A DNA stretch of 64,000 nt. Origin: an uncultured Clostridia bacterium (GTDB lineage Bacteria; Bacillota; Clostridia; Oscillospirales; Ruminococcaceae). A model generated the notes under the pieces. That model was not told the origin of the DNA and searched no databases. It saw only the letters and a list, made by a program, of their open reading frames with translations. Of this stretch, positions 63,870-64,000 are shown one piece after another. A program made the position numbers and the translations under genes. The stretch is taken from positions 86,603 through 150,602 of the forward strand of contig CALXHI010000048.1 of NCBI GenBank assembly GCA_944388075.1, in the 5' to 3' direction. Position 1 is the first letter of the stretch, and each line of letters begins with the position of its first letter.

Positions 63870-64000
63870 GGCAACACCGCACAAAGACCGCCTGACGGCT
63901 TTGCACGCCATCTGCTTGTGCTTTTTCCGCCATATTTCACAAAAATGCTCGGAAATACACAGAGTATTTCCTGCGCTTTTTGTTTCATCTGACGAAAAAA
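63867..64000. repeat. copy 2 of the dispersed palindromic repeat, continuing past the window
   Basis: Bases 63867-63903 match 8943-8979 (reverse complement) exactly over 37 bases, starting at the SDR stop codon. ACAAAGACCG/CGGCTTTG forms a short hairpin that may act as the terminator. After 63903 the two copies differ; this one continues with a second hairpin GGAAATAC/GTATTTCC near 63951-63971 and no gene. Confidence 0.75.

Overview
This window looks like a chromosomal origin region of a spore-forming, plant-fibre-degrading Clostridia species, most likely in the Ruminococcaceae/Oscillospiraceae. The evidence is the Firmicute order dnaA-dnaN-S4 protein-recF-remB-gyrB-gyrA, the cluster rpmH-rnpA-yidD-yidC-jag-mnmE-mnmG-rsmG, spoIIP, strong AAGGAGG-type ribosome sites, TTG starts backed by such sites, and hemicellulase genes. 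The genus is an inference; no rRNA is present.

Layout. 1-8.5 kb: glycoside hydrolases (GH51 arabinofuranosidase cut by the window edge, GH13 amylase, GH36 alpha-galactosidase, GH74 xyloglucanase lipoprotein, GH25 lysozyme). 8.5-12.2 kb: an AT-rich accessory island with a palindromic repeat, a possible phage-gene remnant, two unrecognised exported or anchored proteins, a decayed bacteriocin-associated membrane protein and its ABC ATPase. 12.4-20.8 kb: one eight-gene operon carrying the whole shikimate pathway plus the Phe and Tyr branches, behind a leader peptide rich in aromatic codons and an intrinsic terminator. 21-25 kb: a CNNM/CorC-type protein with a structured leader, a signal-peptidase-like pseudoenzyme, tRNA-Thr and asparaginase. 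25.1-32.4 kb: the rpmH-to-rsmG cluster with three parS sites. 32.7-46.7 kb: purB, secDF, nrdR, a pseudouridine synthase, a sugar-importer ATPase, a structured non-coding region, a MetRS-like protein, tRNA-Arg, spoIIP and a polysaccharide deacetylase. 46.7-49.8 kb: a YfhO-type membrane protein. 50-61.7 kb: dnaA, oriC, dnaN, recF, gyrB and gyrA with three small membrane proteins. 61.7-63.9 kb: deoC, a phosphopantetheinyl transferase and an SDR oxidoreductase, ending in a second copy of the palindromic repeat.

How it fits together. Genes from rsmG to rpmH run leftward and the dnaA-gyrA block runs rightward, consistent with an origin between dnaA and dnaN, where DnaA-box-like sequences precede a run of DnaA-trios. 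The parS sites near mnmG would load ParB beside the origin; parA and parB are not in the window. The most interesting items are the six consecutive near-perfect hairpins behind their own promoter at 40.95-41.18 kb, the aromatic leader peptide and terminator before the aro operon, the nested terminator and upstream reading frame before the CorC-type gene, a parS palindrome built into a terminator, and a hairpin that separates the gyrB ribosome site from its start codon.
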